Below are positions 25,993-35,592 of a stretch of DNA of 64,000 nucleotides, piece by piece. Within the stretch, counting starts at the first letter, position 1. Each line of letters begins with the position of its first letter. This DNA is from Clostridia bacterium. Lineage in GTDB: Bacteria; Bacillota; Clostridia; Oscillospirales; CAG-382. The stretch is taken from the NCBI GenBank assembly GCA_017397955.1, contig JAFQHL010000008.1, positions 34,137 to 98,136 of the forward strand, given 5' to 3'. A program made the translations under genes and the position numbers. Under the pieces are notes generated by a model. That model had not been told where the DNA came from. It saw only the letters and a list, made by a program, of their open reading frames with translations, and did no database searches.

Positions 25993-26754
25993 TTGAATAA
26001 ATCTGTTGATAAAAACCTTATAAAATTAAGTGACGGTACAGAGGCTTTTTTGCAGGGCAACGGCGTGTACTGCATAAACAAAGTTTTCTTTTCTTCCGTT
26101 AACGAGGAAAAGTGGTTGAATTTTGTGGCATCGCAGGGGCTGGAGCTTTGCGGCAGAGCCTTTGGCAAATATTTCTTCAACAAAAACACTCAGGCGGACA
26201 GATACTACTATTCCGTTGGCTACTCTTTAGTGTCTTCTTCGCAGGGAGAACTGTGTGATATAACCGAAAAGGAAGTAAATCAGCGCGCAGAAGAGAATTG
26301 CTTGTTGGTTTGCACCTATTGTACCAAGGTTTATTATAAAACCCTTGTAGGCGGCGCAGGTGCAAGAGGTGTTGCGTCCGATGCACCCGCTAAGGATGCG
26401 GCATCCAAACGTTGCCACGTCAGAAACCGTTTCGTTTTTAACTTAGTGCTGTTTTGCTTTTCTTTAGGTCTTCTTTGTTACAACCTTATGTACTGGGTGC
26501 GTTTTAACGCAAGTAATTATTTTGTAAGGTTCACAAAGGATATGCTTCACGACTATCAGGAAAAAGAGTTTTCGATTTGGGATGTGACAATAGATTTGCG
26601 CGGCTGGTTTGGCGAATTTTCTTGTGTTCCGCACATATCGTTGTTCTTGTTCTTGTCTTTGATTTTACTGCCATTTGTTGTGTACTATTTTGACCAATAT
26701 ATGTATGCAAGAAGTTTTGAAAAAAGTATGATGAAAAAATGGGCGAAAAAATAA
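25993..26754 (+). CDS. DUF2812-like membrane protein
   Basis: A protein of about 253 residues. The segment EEKWLNFVASQGLELCGRAF followed by GKYFF and a Tyr-rich stretch resembles the DUF2812 family, whose members often accompany PadR-type regulators and are of unknown function. Two hydrophobic segments (about residues 148-172 and 213-238) place it in the membrane. TTG at 25993 is preferred because GGAGG ends 8 bases before it; the in-frame TTG at 25978 overlaps that site. Its end overlaps mnmA by 16 bases. No PadR-type regulator gene is adjacent. Confidence 0.72.
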   Translation: MNKSVDKNLIKLSDGTEAFLQGNGVYCINKVFFSSVNEEKWLNFVASQGLELCGRAFGKYFFNKNTQADRYYYSVGYSLVSSSQGELCDITEKEVNQRAEENCLLVCTYCTKVYYKTLVGGAGARGVASDAPAKDAASKRCHVRNRFVFNLVLFCFSLGLLCYNLMYWVRFNASNYFVRFTKDMLHDYQEKEFSIWDVTIDLRGWFGEFSCVPHISLFLFLSLILLPFVVYYFDQYMYARSFEKSMMKKWAKK

Positions 26755-27761
26755 TTCTCGGGCTTTCCGGTGGTATGGACAGTGCTTATGTTGCCATACA
26801 GCTTCTGGAAGCAGGATATGATGTAACAGGGGTATACGCATTGATGCACGACAGCTGCGACGGTACGGATGAAGCTAAGAGACTTGCACGGGCTTTGGGG
26901 ATTGAGTTGAAGACCGTTGATGCACGCCCAAGCTTTGAAAAAGAGGTGGTTTTGCCTTTTGTATCGGATTACGTAAGCGGTCGTACTCCCAACCCCTGTG
27001 TGATGTGTAACCCCGCTGTTAAATTTAAAACACTACTTGATGTTGCAGACAGCCTTGGAATTGAAAAAATTGCAACGGGGCACTATGCAAAGCCGTGTAT
27101 TTACAACGAAAGGTACAGCTTTGCTCCCTCTGCGGATAAAACAAAAGACCAGTGCTACTTTCTGTATGGGTTAAGTCAGGAGACGATAAAGCGTACGCTT
27201 ATGCCTTTGGCACAGGTACTGAAAAATGATATAAAGCAATTCTTTGCCGTTAATAACATATATAATTTTACAAAAGGCGAAAGCACGGATATATGCTTTG
27301 CCGCCAATGGTTATCGAAGTGTTATCGCTGCCCATACAGAATTACCGCCGGATGGCGATTTCGTAGACACGCAAGGTCGTGTGTTGGGCAGACACAAAGG
27401 TTTACATAATTATACAGTTGGGCAAAGGAAGGGGCTTGGCATTGCTTTGGGTAAGCCTGCTTTTGTAAAATCACTTGACGGAGCAAATAATAGGGTGGTT
27501 TTATCATTTGCCGAGGGGTTTGTAGCAGATGCGTTTAAAGTAAGAGACATTAACTGCGTTGCCGCATCAGAGGTAAAAGCAGGGGATAGTTATGAGGTTA
27601 AAGTAAGGTACAGGGCTGCTGCCGTAAAATGCACCGTGGAATCTGTAGATAAGGGTGTGGTAACAGTCAGTTTTGCACAACCGCAAAAGCCGCCCGCGGC
27701 GGGGCAGTCTGCGGTTTTTTATATCGATGGCGTTGTAGCGTTTGGCGGTATAATTTGTTAA
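26739..27761 (+). CDS. mnmA: tRNA-specific 2-thiouridylase MnmA
   Basis: A 340-residue enzyme that installs 2-thiouridine at the wobble position of tRNAs for Lys, Glu and Gln, using ATP and a relayed persulfide. The PP-loop motif is SGGMDS (Met in place of the common Val). The two catalytic cysteines are in TPNPCVMCN and STDICFAA, and ATGHYA and DQCYFLYGLSQE are family motifs. It begins inside the 3' end of the DUF2812-like gene, which suggests coupled translation. It is slightly shorter than many homologues. Confidence 0.95.
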   Translation: MGEKIILGLSGGMDSAYVAIQLLEAGYDVTGVYALMHDSCDGTDEAKRLARALGIELKTVDARPSFEKEVVLPFVSDYVSGRTPNPCVMCNPAVKFKTLLDVADSLGIEKIATGHYAKPCIYNERYSFAPSADKTKDQCYFLYGLSQETIKRTLMPLAQVLKNDIKQFFAVNNIYNFTKGESTDICFAANGYRSVIAAHTELPPDGDFVDTQGRVLGRHKGLHNYTVGQRKGLGIALGKPAFVKSLDGANNRVVLSFAEGFVADAFKVRDINCVAASEVKAGDSYEVKVRYRAAAVKCTVESVDKGVVTVSFAQPQKPPAAGQSAVFYIDGVVAFGGIIC

Positions 27762-27780
27762 TTACGGAGGATGGTTTATT

Positions 27781-28710
27781 ATGGAAGAATACAGCGTTCC
27801 CCTTAAACAACTTGTAGAGGAGTTTTCGCTTGAAGGCGTGTTTGTGCCTACAAACATAAACGATATATGCGTAGTGCGTTCCGATGTAAGCCGTCCGGGT
27901 CTTCCTCTTTGCGGCTTTTTTGAATATTTTGAGGGTGGACGTATACAGATAATGGGTAAAATGGAGCTTAGTTACCTGTTTGGCTTGTCTAAAGAAGAAC
28001 GCAAAAAATCAATTACCGCGTTCCTTTCTCGCAATGTGGTCTGCGTTGTTGTTACAACGGGACTTGATATACCCGAAGAAATGATAGATTATTTCAGGCA
28101 ATACAATACTCCGCTTTACAGAACGGCATCAAACACTTCCGATTTTATGGCTGCGCTTATTGCATCTCTTAATATACATTTGGCAGAGCGAGTTTCGGTG
28201 CATGGTGTTCTGGTAGAGGTTTACGGCGAGGGTGTGCTGTTGCTGGGCGACAGCGGTATGGGTAAAAGTGAAACAGCGATAGAGCTTGTAAAACGCGGTC
28301 ACCGTCTTATAGCGGATGATTCCGTTGATATCAAAAGGGTGTCCGCTAAAACACTTGTAGGCTCCGCACCGGAGCTTATAAGACATTACGTGGAGATGCG
28401 AGGTATAGGTATTGTGGACATCCGCCGCATTTTCGGTATGGGTTCCGTAAAACTTAGTGAGAAAATAGACTTGATTATAAATATAGAAAACTGGGTCGAG
28501 GGCAAAATGTATGAACGTTTTGGGCTTGACGATGAATATACCGATATACTTGGTATTAAAATTCCGTCCATAACCGTTCCGGTAACCCCGGGACGTAATC
28601 TTGCTGTAATAATAGAGATTGCAGCAATGAATCACAGACAAAAAAAGATGGGTTATAACACGGCAGAAGAGTTTAATAAAAAACTTATGAGTATGTACGG
28701 AGAGGGATAA
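27781..28710 (+). CDS. hprK: HPr kinase/phosphorylase
   Basis: A 309-residue bifunctional enzyme that phosphorylates and dephosphorylates Ser46 of HPr, the sensor of carbon catabolite control in Firmicutes. The P-loop is GDSGMGKSE, the catalytic HRLIADDSVDI segment follows, and the family signature EMRGIGIVDIRRIFG is intact. GGAGGATG precedes the ATG. It is next to a ROK glucokinase, which fits a sugar-status theme in this part of the operon. Confidence 0.97.
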   Translation: MEEYSVPLKQLVEEFSLEGVFVPTNINDICVVRSDVSRPGLPLCGFFEYFEGGRIQIMGKMELSYLFGLSKEERKKSITAFLSRNVVCVVVTTGLDIPEEMIDYFRQYNTPLYRTASNTSDFMAALIASLNIHLAERVSVHGVLVEVYGEGVLLLGDSGMGKSETAIELVKRGHRLIADDSVDIKRVSAKTLVGSAPELIRHYVEMRGIGIVDIRRIFGMGSVKLSEKIDLIINIENWVEGKMYERFGLDDEYTDILGIKIPSITVPVTPGRNLAVIIEIAAMNHRQKKMGYNTAEEFNKKLMSMYGEG

Positions 28711-28713
28711 TTT

Positions 28714-29670
28714 ATGTATACAATAGGTATAGATTTAGGCGGAACAAACATAAAAGCAGGGCTCTGTGATAGGGAAGGAAAACTTTTAAAAAAAATGTCT
28801 TTGCCCACAAACAGAGAAGCAACCGCAGACAGTATAACGGATGCTATGGCAAAGCTTTGCTATATGCTTTTGGACGAAACGGGTATAACTGCAGAACAGG
28901 TTGATTGGGTTGGTATCGCCGCTCCCGGCACGGTGGATTTGGAAAAAGGGCTGGTTGTGTTTTGCAACAATATTCCGTTCTTCAATTATCCTATGGAAAA
29001 AGAATTTTGTAAAAGATTTCCGGCAAAGAAGCTGTTTTTGGAGAACGATGCTAACGCTGCTGCATTGGGTGAAGTTATTTGCGGTGGTGCCAAAGGTGTG
29101 AAAAACGCGGTTATTGTAACATTAGGCACCGGCGTAGGCAGTGGTATAATAATCGATGGTAAAATATATTCGGGATTCAACTATGCAGGCGGAGAAATCG
29201 GTCATATTGTTATTCAAATGAACGGCAGGGATTGTACTTGCGGAAGAAAGGGCTGTTTTGAGGCTTATTCTTCTGCAACGGGTCTTATAAAAACCACAAA
29301 AGAGGCGATGGATGCCAATAACGATTCTGCTATGTGGGCTGTTGCTGAGGAGAACGGCGGAAAAGTAAACGGGCAAACAGCATTTATTGCGGCACGCAAA
29401 GGTGATGCTGCTGCAAAGCAGGTGGTTGACAGTTATATAGAATCTCTTGCTTGCGGTATTATCAATATAATCAATATATTCCAACCGGAAGTTATTTGTA
29501 TAGGCGGCGGTGTTTCCAACGAAGGCGATAATTTGTTTTTGCCGCTTATGGAATATGTTGACAAAGAACAGTACTCCAGATACTGTGATAAAACAACCGA
29601 TATACGCATTGCACTTTTGGGCAATGATGCAGGTATAATCGGTGCCGCAATGCTGGGTAATCAGCAGTAA
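28714..29670 (+). CDS. glcK: ROK-family glucokinase
   Basis: A 318-residue sugar kinase that phosphorylates glucose with ATP in the cytoplasm. It has the N-terminal phosphate motif GIDLGGTNIKAG, the sugar-binding ENDANAAALGE with the catalytic Asp, and the ROK zinc site CTCGRKGCFEAY after GEIGH. GTGVGSGIIIDG forms the adenosine region. It starts 3 bases after hprK. Other ROK kinases (for example for N-acetylmannosamine) share these motifs, so glucose as substrate is likely but not proven. Confidence 0.9.
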   Translation: MYTIGIDLGGTNIKAGLCDREGKLLKKMSLPTNREATADSITDAMAKLCYMLLDETGITAEQVDWVGIAAPGTVDLEKGLVVFCNNIPFFNYPMEKEFCKRFPAKKLFLENDANAAALGEVICGGAKGVKNAVIVTLGTGVGSGIIIDGKIYSGFNYAGGEIGHIVIQMNGRDCTCGRKGCFEAYSSATGLIKTTKEAMDANNDSAMWAVAEENGGKVNGQTAFIAARKGDAAAKQVVDSYIESLACGIINIINIFQPEVICIGGGVSNEGDNLFLPLMEYVDKEQYSRYCDKTTDIRIALLGNDAGIIGAAMLGNQQ

Positions 29671-29696
29671 ATTTGTAAGGAGTAAACATTATATAC

Positions 29697-32033
29697 ATGC
29701 AAAAGATAACCGAGTATGTGGAAAAACAGGTGTTGCCCGCCATAGCGTTGCGCGGGATTGTTGTTTTTCCAAATATAGTTACAAGCTTTGAATTGGCACG
29801 AAAACAATCCATCTGTGCTCTCAAGCGTGCCGAAAACGGCGATAGAAGAATTTTCCTTGTAGCGCAAACAGACCCTTCTGTATTAGATCCCGCGGTGTCG
29901 GATTTACAAACGGTTGGCGTTGTTGCAAAAATCGAGCGTAGCTTTAAGCTTCCCAACGGAAATTATCAAGTTGTTGCCGAAGGGATGAGCCGTGGTGAAC
30001 TGCAGGCTTTGGAAATGAGCGATAACGGGCTTACAGCCTCTGTTTTTGTACGCAAGATTAACTATGAAGTTTGTGACGAATTAGGACAACTTGCAGCCAT
30101 AAAAGATGCGTGGGCGGCGTTGACTGAATACTTAAAATATACTCCAAACCAATCCCGTGAGGTAACGGAGGCGGCGCGAAATATAACGGATGCCGCATCA
30201 CTGGCAGACTATTTGGCATCGTCCTTTCTTATAAAAGCGGATGACAGACAGGCGGTATTGGATATATATGACCCTGTGGAGAGGCTTAACAAGTTTACCG
30301 CTTTGATACGCGCAGAGCTTGAGTATATGTATCTGGATACGGATATTCAAAATAAGGTGCGTATAAACCTACAGCGCAGCCAACGAGACGCATACTTGCG
30401 CGAACAGCTTAGGGTTATTCATTCCGAACTGGGAAGCGGCGAGGATGAGGACGTTTTATCCGACGACGAAGATCTTGTTGAGGAGATAAAAAAACGTCAG
30501 CTTCCCATAGAGGTAAGAGCAAAGTTGTTAAAAGAGGCTGCAAAGCTTAACAAAATGCCTTTTGGCTCTCAAGAAGCGGCTGTTATAAGAAATTACATAG
30601 AGATTTGTTTGGAATTACCTTGGGGAAAGTATACCGGTGACAGACTTGACGTTGAAAAGGCAAGGAAGATACTGGAAAAAGACCACGATGGGCTTAAAAA
30701 GGTAAAGGACCGCATCCTTGAATATATCGCGGTTAAAAAGCTTTCGCCGGATATAACGGGGCAGATTTTATGCTTAGTGGGCCCTCCCGGTGTGGGCAAA
30801 ACTTCGATTGCCCGTTCCATAGCCCGCGCTCTTAACAAAAAATATGTAAGGGTGGCTTTGGGCGGTGTCAGGGACGAAGCCGATATTCGTGGTCACCGAA
30901 AAACCTATGTTGGCTCTATGCCCGGCAGAATCGTAAACGGCTTAAAGCTTGCGGGTAGCTCCAACCCCGTTATGCTTTTGGATGAAATAGACAAGCTGAC
31001 AAGGGATGCACACGGTGACCCTTCCTCAGCTTTGCTTGAGGTGCTGGATTCTGAGCAAAACAAGAGCTTTCGCGACCATTTTTTGGAACTGCCTTTGGAT
31101 TTGTCCCGTTGTATGTTTATTACCACAGCCAACACGCTTGATACTATTCCAAGTGCGCTTCTTGATAGGTTAGAGGTTATACAAATGGACAGCTATTCCG
31201 AAAAGGAAAAGGTCTCTATTGCCGTTAACCATCTCATACCCAAACAGTTAAAGCAACACGGTTTAACAAAACGCAATCTTGTTTTCACTGAGGACGGAAT
31301 AAAAGCTTTGATAAACTCCTACACCAAAGAGGCAGGGGTGAGAAATTTAGAACGTGAGATTGCAAATATATGTAGAAAAGTAGCGAAGCTTGTTGTAAGC
31401 GGTGAGGCTAAAAGCTTTACTGCCGACTCGCAGGGGATAAGACGGCTTTTGGGTGGAGAGCATTTTGTGCCTGATAAAATATATCCCAACAACGAAGTAG
31501 GCGTAGTTAATGGCTTGGCGTGGACCGCCGTTGGCGGCGAAATGCTTAGGATAGAAGCTTTGTCTATGGTTGGTAACGGTAAACTAGAGCTTACAGGCAA
31601 TCTTGGTGATGTAATGAAAGAATCTGCAAAGGCAGCAATAAGCTATATACGTTCTAACAGTGATGAGTTTAAAATTGATCCTAAATTTACGGAAGCTAAG
31701 GATATACACATCCATGTACCTGAGGGAGCGGTGCCAAAGGACGGTCCCAGCGCCGGTATAAGTATTGCCTGCTCTGTGCTTTCTGCTCTTACGGGCAGGG
31801 CTGTCAAGCAAAGCGTTGCTATGACGGGTGAGCTTACTTTGACAGGTAGAGTGCTTAAGATAGGTGGACTTAAAGAAAAGGCTATGGCGGCTTATAAGGC
31901 CGGTGTGAGCACTGTAATTATCCCCGAGGAAAATCTTGCCGATGTAGAAGAATTTGATGAAGAAATTAAAAACGCTATTAGCTTTTTGCCCGTGAACAGC
32001 TTTTTGCAAGTGGCTAATGCTGCGCTTGAGTAA
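29697..32033 (+). CDS. lon: ATP-dependent Lon protease
   Basis: A 778-residue AAA+ serine protease that degrades damaged and regulatory proteins in the cytoplasm. It has an N-terminal substrate-binding LON domain (LPAIALRGIVVFPN), Walker A GPPGVGKTS, Walker B MLLDEIDKL, and a C-terminal protease domain with the Ser685-Lys728 dyad (PKDGPSAG and GGLKEK). The AAGGAG site is 14 bases upstream of the ATG, longer than usual, so initiation may be inefficient. It is followed by ysxC, the standard lon-ysxC pairing of Firmicutes. Confidence 0.97.
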   Translation: MQKITEYVEKQVLPAIALRGIVVFPNIVTSFELARKQSICALKRAENGDRRIFLVAQTDPSVLDPAVSDLQTVGVVAKIERSFKLPNGNYQVVAEGMSRGELQALEMSDNGLTASVFVRKINYEVCDELGQLAAIKDAWAALTEYLKYTPNQSREVTEAARNITDAASLADYLASSFLIKADDRQAVLDIYDPVERLNKFTALIRAELEYMYLDTDIQNKVRINLQRSQRDAYLREQLRVIHSELGSGEDEDVLSDDEDLVEEIKKRQLPIEVRAKLLKEAAKLNKMPFGSQEAAVIRNYIEICLELPWGKYTGDRLDVEKARKILEKDHDGLKKVKDRILEYIAVKKLSPDITGQILCLVGPPGVGKTSIARSIARALNKKYVRVALGGVRDEADIRGHRKTYVGSMPGRIVNGLKLAGSSNPVMLLDEIDKLTRDAHGDPSSALLEVLDSEQNKSFRDHFLELPLDLSRCMFITTANTLDTIPSALLDRLEVIQMDSYSEKEKVSIAVNHLIPKQLKQHGLTKRNLVFTEDGIKALINSYTKEAGVRNLEREIANICRKVAKLVVSGEAKSFTADSQGIRRLLGGEHFVPDKIYPNNEVGVVNGLAWTAVGGEMLRIEALSMVGNGKLELTGNLGDVMKESAKAAISYIRSNSDEFKIDPKFTEAKDIHIHVPEGAVPKDGPSAGISIACSVLSALTGRAVKQSVAMTGELTLTGRVLKIGGLKEKAMAAYKAGVSTVIIPEENLADVEEFDEEIKNAISFLPVNSFLQVANAALE

Positions 32034-32045
32034 AGAGGTGCTGTT

Positions 32046-32651
32046 ATGGAAATGAAATTTGGTGAACTGAATTTGCATAATACAGAGCTTGCTTTAACCG
32101 CAGGACTTGACAGACAGCTTATAAAAGAAGGCTTGCCGCAGGTAGCCTTTTCGGGTAGGTCAAATGTTGGCAAAAGTTCGCTTATAAACTCTTTGCTTGG
32201 CAGAAAAAAGCTGGCGCGTGTCAGTTCGGAGCCGGGTAAAACAATTACCGTTAACTATTATTGTATAGACAAAAAGCTGAACTTGGTAGACTTGCCCGGC
32301 TACGGCTTTGCGCGCAGAAGTAAAACGGATATTGCAAAGTGGTCTAAGCTTACCGCAGGTTATTTTGAAAATAACAGTTCTTTAATGCTTGTGCTTCAGC
32401 TTGTTGACAGCCGTGCCGGAATTACTTCCGACGACAGGCAAATGCTAGACTGGCTTTACCATTATGATATCCCGTATATGCTGGTAATAACAAAATGTGA
32501 TAAGCTTAACAAAACAGAATTGACAAAACAGGTTGACAAAATCATAAACGACCCGGCTGTTAGACCGCAGACGGAATGCGTGCTTTACTCCTCCCTAAAA
32601 GGCTTGGGCAGGGAAGCGTTAATGAATAGTATTATTGAGAAGGTGATGTAA
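32046..32651 (+). CDS. ysxC: ribosome biogenesis GTPase YsxC/EngB
   Basis: A 201-residue GTPase needed for assembly of the large ribosomal subunit. G1 is GRSNVGKSS, G2 lies around PGKTITVNYY, G3 is DLPGYGFA and G4 is TKCDK. The length matches the family. It lies 12 bases after lon and 1 base before lysA. Confidence 0.96.
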   Translation: MEMKFGELNLHNTELALTAGLDRQLIKEGLPQVAFSGRSNVGKSSLINSLLGRKKLARVSSEPGKTITVNYYCIDKKLNLVDLPGYGFARRSKTDIAKWSKLTAGYFENNSSLMLVLQLVDSRAGITSDDRQMLDWLYHYDIPYMLVITKCDKLNKTELTKQVDKIINDPAVRPQTECVLYSSLKGLGREALMNSIIEKVM

Positions 32652-32652
32652 A

Positions 32653-33948
32653 ATGTTGCATAAAAATTTAGGCATATCCGCCGACAATCATTTAACAATA
32701 CAGGGCTTCGATACCGTAGAACTAGCAAAAAAATATGGTACACCTCTTTATGTTCTTGATACGGATATGGTTTATGAAAACTGTGTTATGTATAAGACCC
32801 TTATAGAAAAGTACTTTGGTAAGGGCAGTATGCCCCTTATCGCTTCTAAAGCCTTGTCCTGTAAAGAGATTTATCGCATTGCCGCGGCTGCGGGTATAGG
32901 CACGGATATGGTATCCGGCGGCGAGATATATACTGCGTTTTCTGCGGGATTCCCTATGGAAAGAGCGTATTTCCACGGAAATAATAAAACCGATGCGGAT
33001 ATAAGTTTTGCCCTTGACTGCGGCGTAGGCTGTTTTGTTCTTGACAATAACGAAGAAATTTCCGCGTTGGAAGCAGAAGCTGCAAAAAGAAATATAGAAG
33101 TTAAGGTTATGCTTAGAGTCAGCCCCGGTATAGACCCTCATACACACAAAGCTGTTGTTACAGGCTCTGTTGACTCTAAGTTCGGCGTTGCCATAGAAAC
33201 GGGTCAAGCTCTTGAAACCGTTAAAAATATACTCGCATGTAGGCATTTAAAACTTGAAGGTTTGCACTGCCACATCGGCTCTCAGATTTTTGAATATGAG
33301 CCTTTTGCTTCTGCTGCCGACATTATGATTGGCTTTATAGCAGATATAAAAAAAGAAACAGGCTTTGCTGTTTCTGCGCTAAATTTGGGCGGCGGCTTCG
33401 GCGTAAGATATGTGGAAGAAGATCCTGTATATGATTATGAAAAGGCACTTTCCGATATAGCAGATTCTATGAATCAAGCATACGCAAAGCACGGTGTTGA
33501 AAGACTGCGCGTTTATTTTGAACCCGGTAGGTCCATGGTTGCAGCGGCAGGGCTTACGCTTTATACCGTAGGTTCTCACAAGACCATTACGGGCTACAAG
33601 TCCTATGTCTCTATAGACGGCGGTATGCCTGACAACCCGCGATACGCTTTGTATCAATCAAAATACACCTGCCTTATTGCGAATAAAGCAGGTGATGAAA
33701 AAACGGATATCGTGACCGTTGCGGGCAGATGCTGTGAAAGCGGCGACCTTATACAAGAAGAAGCACCTTTGCAACCTTGCAGTAGGGGAGATGTACTGGC
33801 TGTTCTTGTTACAGGTGCGTACAATTATTCAATGGCATCAAATTATAACCGTCTGCCTCGTCCTGCCATGGTTGGCGTAGGTAAGGAAGGCGACCGTATT
33901 ATAATAAAGCGTGAATCTTACGAGGACTTGGTTAGAAACGATATTTAA
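32653..33948 (+). CDS. lysA: diaminopimelate decarboxylase
   Basis: A 431-residue PLP enzyme that decarboxylates meso-diaminopimelate to lysine. The PLP lysine region is PLIASKALSCKE, the glycine-rich phosphate loop is LNLGGGFGVRY, and the catalytic cysteine region is GRCCESGDLI. EPGRSMVAAAG and HCHIGSQIFE are further motifs. It overlaps the ysxC end region closely and is the last gene of the run; its 3' end overlaps the convergent pseudouridine synthase gene by 17 bases. Confidence 0.96.
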   Translation: MLHKNLGISADNHLTIQGFDTVELAKKYGTPLYVLDTDMVYENCVMYKTLIEKYFGKGSMPLIASKALSCKEIYRIAAAAGIGTDMVSGGEIYTAFSAGFPMERAYFHGNNKTDADISFALDCGVGCFVLDNNEEISALEAEAAKRNIEVKVMLRVSPGIDPHTHKAVVTGSVDSKFGVAIETGQALETVKNILACRHLKLEGLHCHIGSQIFEYEPFASAADIMIGFIADIKKETGFAVSALNLGGGFGVRYVEEDPVYDYEKALSDIADSMNQAYAKHGVERLRVYFEPGRSMVAAAGLTLYTVGSHKTITGYKSYVSIDGGMPDNPRYALYQSKYTCLIANKAGDEKTDIVTVAGRCCESGDLIQEEAPLQPCSRGDVLAVLVTGAYNYSMASNYNRLPRPAMVGVGKEGDRIIIKRESYEDLVRNDI

Positions 33949-34885
33949 ACAGCTTGAGGAAGGCGGGGGTAGATGAGTAAAATACCTTGCCGTCCAAGTA
34001 TGAAAGACAGTCTTCGGTAGTGCTTTCAAACTTAAGCTTATAAGAACATAAAGACTGATGGCTGTACCCCAGCTGTCGGTCTTTTTTGTTAACGGCGTAC
34101 TTGCCGTCACCAAGCAATGGGTGCCCTATTGCCGCAAACTGCGCTCGTATTTGGTGGGTGCGTCCCGTTACAAGCTCTGCTTCTACCAAGGATATATCCT
34201 TGGTAGATTCAATCACTCTGTATTTAGTAATGGCACTTTTTTCATCGGCGTGTTTTTTGTCTTTACTCAAATAAACGCGGTTTGCGCTGCTGTCTTTGCG
34301 TATATAGTCATTTAAAGTTCCGCTTTTGGCGCTGGGGATGCCATGTATAGCCGCTAAATAACGTTTGTTTACAGAACGCTCTTTTATCCTGCGGTTCATA
34401 TCTCTAAGTGCATCGGCAGTTTTTGCCGCAATAACAATGCCGCAGGTGTTTCTGTCTATCCTGTTGCACAGCGCAGGTGCAAAAGCTTCGTTTTCGTTAT
34501 ACTCACCTTTTTTTGCTAAATAAGCCTTTATATGGTTTATAAGCGTATTATAGCCTTCTTTATCGTCGGAATGACATAAAAGCCCCGCAGGCTTGTCTAC
34601 CAGTATAACGCAATTGTCTTCATATATTATATTAAGCTTCGGAGTGATGTGAGTATAAGCCTTTTCTTCCGTATTTTCTGCAAAAAACTCATCGGATATG
34701 TAAAACGTTAAAGTGTCACCGGTTTCGACAAAATCACCGGGGGCAGCCTTCTTGCCGTTAAGCTTAATCCTTTTTGTGCGTAAAAATTTGTATATCAAAG
34801 CCTGCGGCATAGTTTTAAAACGCTTGCTTAAAAACTTGTCTATGCGCTGACCGCCTTCGTTTTGACCTATTGTAATTTCTTTCAT
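33932..34885 (-). CDS. RluC/RluD-family pseudouridine synthase
   Basis: A 317-residue enzyme that converts uridine to pseudouridine in rRNA or tRNA. An N-terminal S4 RNA-binding domain (QRIDKFLSKRFKTMPQALIY) precedes the catalytic domain with the essential Asp in CNRIDRNTCGIVIAAK, and GRTHQIRAQFAAIGHPLLGD is typical of the family. ATG at 34885 is chosen over an upstream in-frame start because GGTGAG lies just before it. The exact target uridines cannot be assigned. Its 3' end overlaps lysA in the opposite direction. Confidence 0.92.
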   Translation of the reverse strand: MKEITIGQNEGGQRIDKFLSKRFKTMPQALIYKFLRTKRIKLNGKKAAPGDFVETGDTLTFYISDEFFAENTEEKAYTHITPKLNIIYEDNCVILVDKPAGLLCHSDDKEGYNTLINHIKAYLAKKGEYNENEAFAPALCNRIDRNTCGIVIAAKTADALRDMNRRIKERSVNKRYLAAIHGIPSAKSGTLNDYIRKDSSANRVYLSKDKKHADEKSAITKYRVIESTKDISLVEAELVTGRTHQIRAQFAAIGHPLLGDGKYAVNKKDRQLGYSHQSLCSYKLKFESTTEDCLSYLDGKVFYSSTPAFLKLFKYRF

Positions 34886-34903
34886 TTTCTCACCACCGCG
34901 CAT

Positions 34904-34932
34904 ATTATATCACCGCCGTAAAATAAAATCAA
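34904..34932 (-). promoter_or_regulatory. sigma-A promoter of the pseudouridine synthase gene
   Basis: On the minus strand TTGATT (34932-34927) and TATAAT (34909-34904) are 17 bases apart, with a TG extension before the -10. The leader would be very short. Confidence 0.7.
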
Positions 34933-34945
34933 TGTGTTTTGCAAA

Positions 34946-34975
34946 TAAAAAGGTCGCTGTGTTTATAGCGACCTT
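34946..34975 (-). terminator. terminator of the MazF-type toxin gene
   Basis: A 9-pair stem AAGGTCGCT/AGCGACCTT (34950-34958 with 34967-34975) lies just past the stop codon and is followed on the minus strand by TTTTTATTT. Confidence 0.85.
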
Positions 34976-34980
34976 GTGAA

Positions 34981-35370
34981 TTATGCGGTAAAAAATGTCT
35001 GCGCTTCATCGGTTGACAGCCCAAAACTTACACTTATTGCCTCGTTTACCTTTGTCATAACGCTTTCGTCCAAATGCCCCATTTTTTCCTTAAGCCTTCG
35101 CTTGTCAATCGTTCGTATTTGTTCCAATAAAATAACCGAGTCTTTGGCAAGTCCGGCTGTTGCCATTACGTCGATATGGGTTGGCAGACGCGTTTTGCCC
35201 GTTTGGCTGGTTATTGCCGCGGCAATAACGGTTGGGCTGTATTTATTACCAATGTCGTTTTGAACAATAAGCACAGGTCTTACACCACCTTGTTCAGAAC
35301 CGACAACAGGGCTTAGGTCAGCATAGTATATGTCGCCTCTCTTAATCCCTTGACCATTTGTTACATTCAT
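34981..35370 (-). CDS. MazF/EndoA-type endoribonuclease toxin, no adjacent antitoxin
   Basis: A 129-residue member of the PemK/MazF family, which cleaves mRNA at short sequences; Bacillus EndoA (NdoA) is the nearest well-known relative. [37 protein letters not shown] and AAITSQ are nearly canonical, including the arginine and threonine region of the active site. Usually a MazE-like antitoxin gene of about 80-90 codons lies just upstream. Here the 222 bases upstream carry no such gene and end in the promoter of the divergent surface gene. With its own terminator it is a single-gene unit. The antitoxin may be elsewhere or absent. Confidence 0.93.
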   Translation of the reverse strand: MNVTNGQGIKRGDIYYADLSPVVGSEQGGVRPVLIVQNDIGNKYSPTVIAAAITSQTGKTRLPTHIDVMATAGLAKDSVILLEQIRTIDKRRLKEKMGHLDESVMTKVNEAISVSFGLSTDEAQTFFTA

Positions 35371-35510
35371 AACTTAACACGTCCCATCAACAGTTTATTC
35401 CATCGCTTATATTTTTGCCAAAAGAAAAAGTATTATACCGACGACGTTGAAATTTTGCCTTTAAATTGAAAAGGACACAAAAAATAAATGACTATTGTTA
35501 AAAAATATTG

Positions 35511-35539
35511 TTGACATAATACAAAACAGATGTTATAAT
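35511..35539 (+). promoter_or_regulatory. consensus sigma-A promoter of the giant anchored surface protein
   Basis: TTGACA (35511-35516) and TATAAT (35534-35539) are 17 bases apart, a perfect match. The leader is about 45 bases and carries AGGAAAAGAGG before the ATG. Confidence 0.9.
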
Positions 35540-35592
35540 ACACTGTATAATACCATAGCTAGCTTTATCTTTAGGAAAAGAGGTACTGAATT

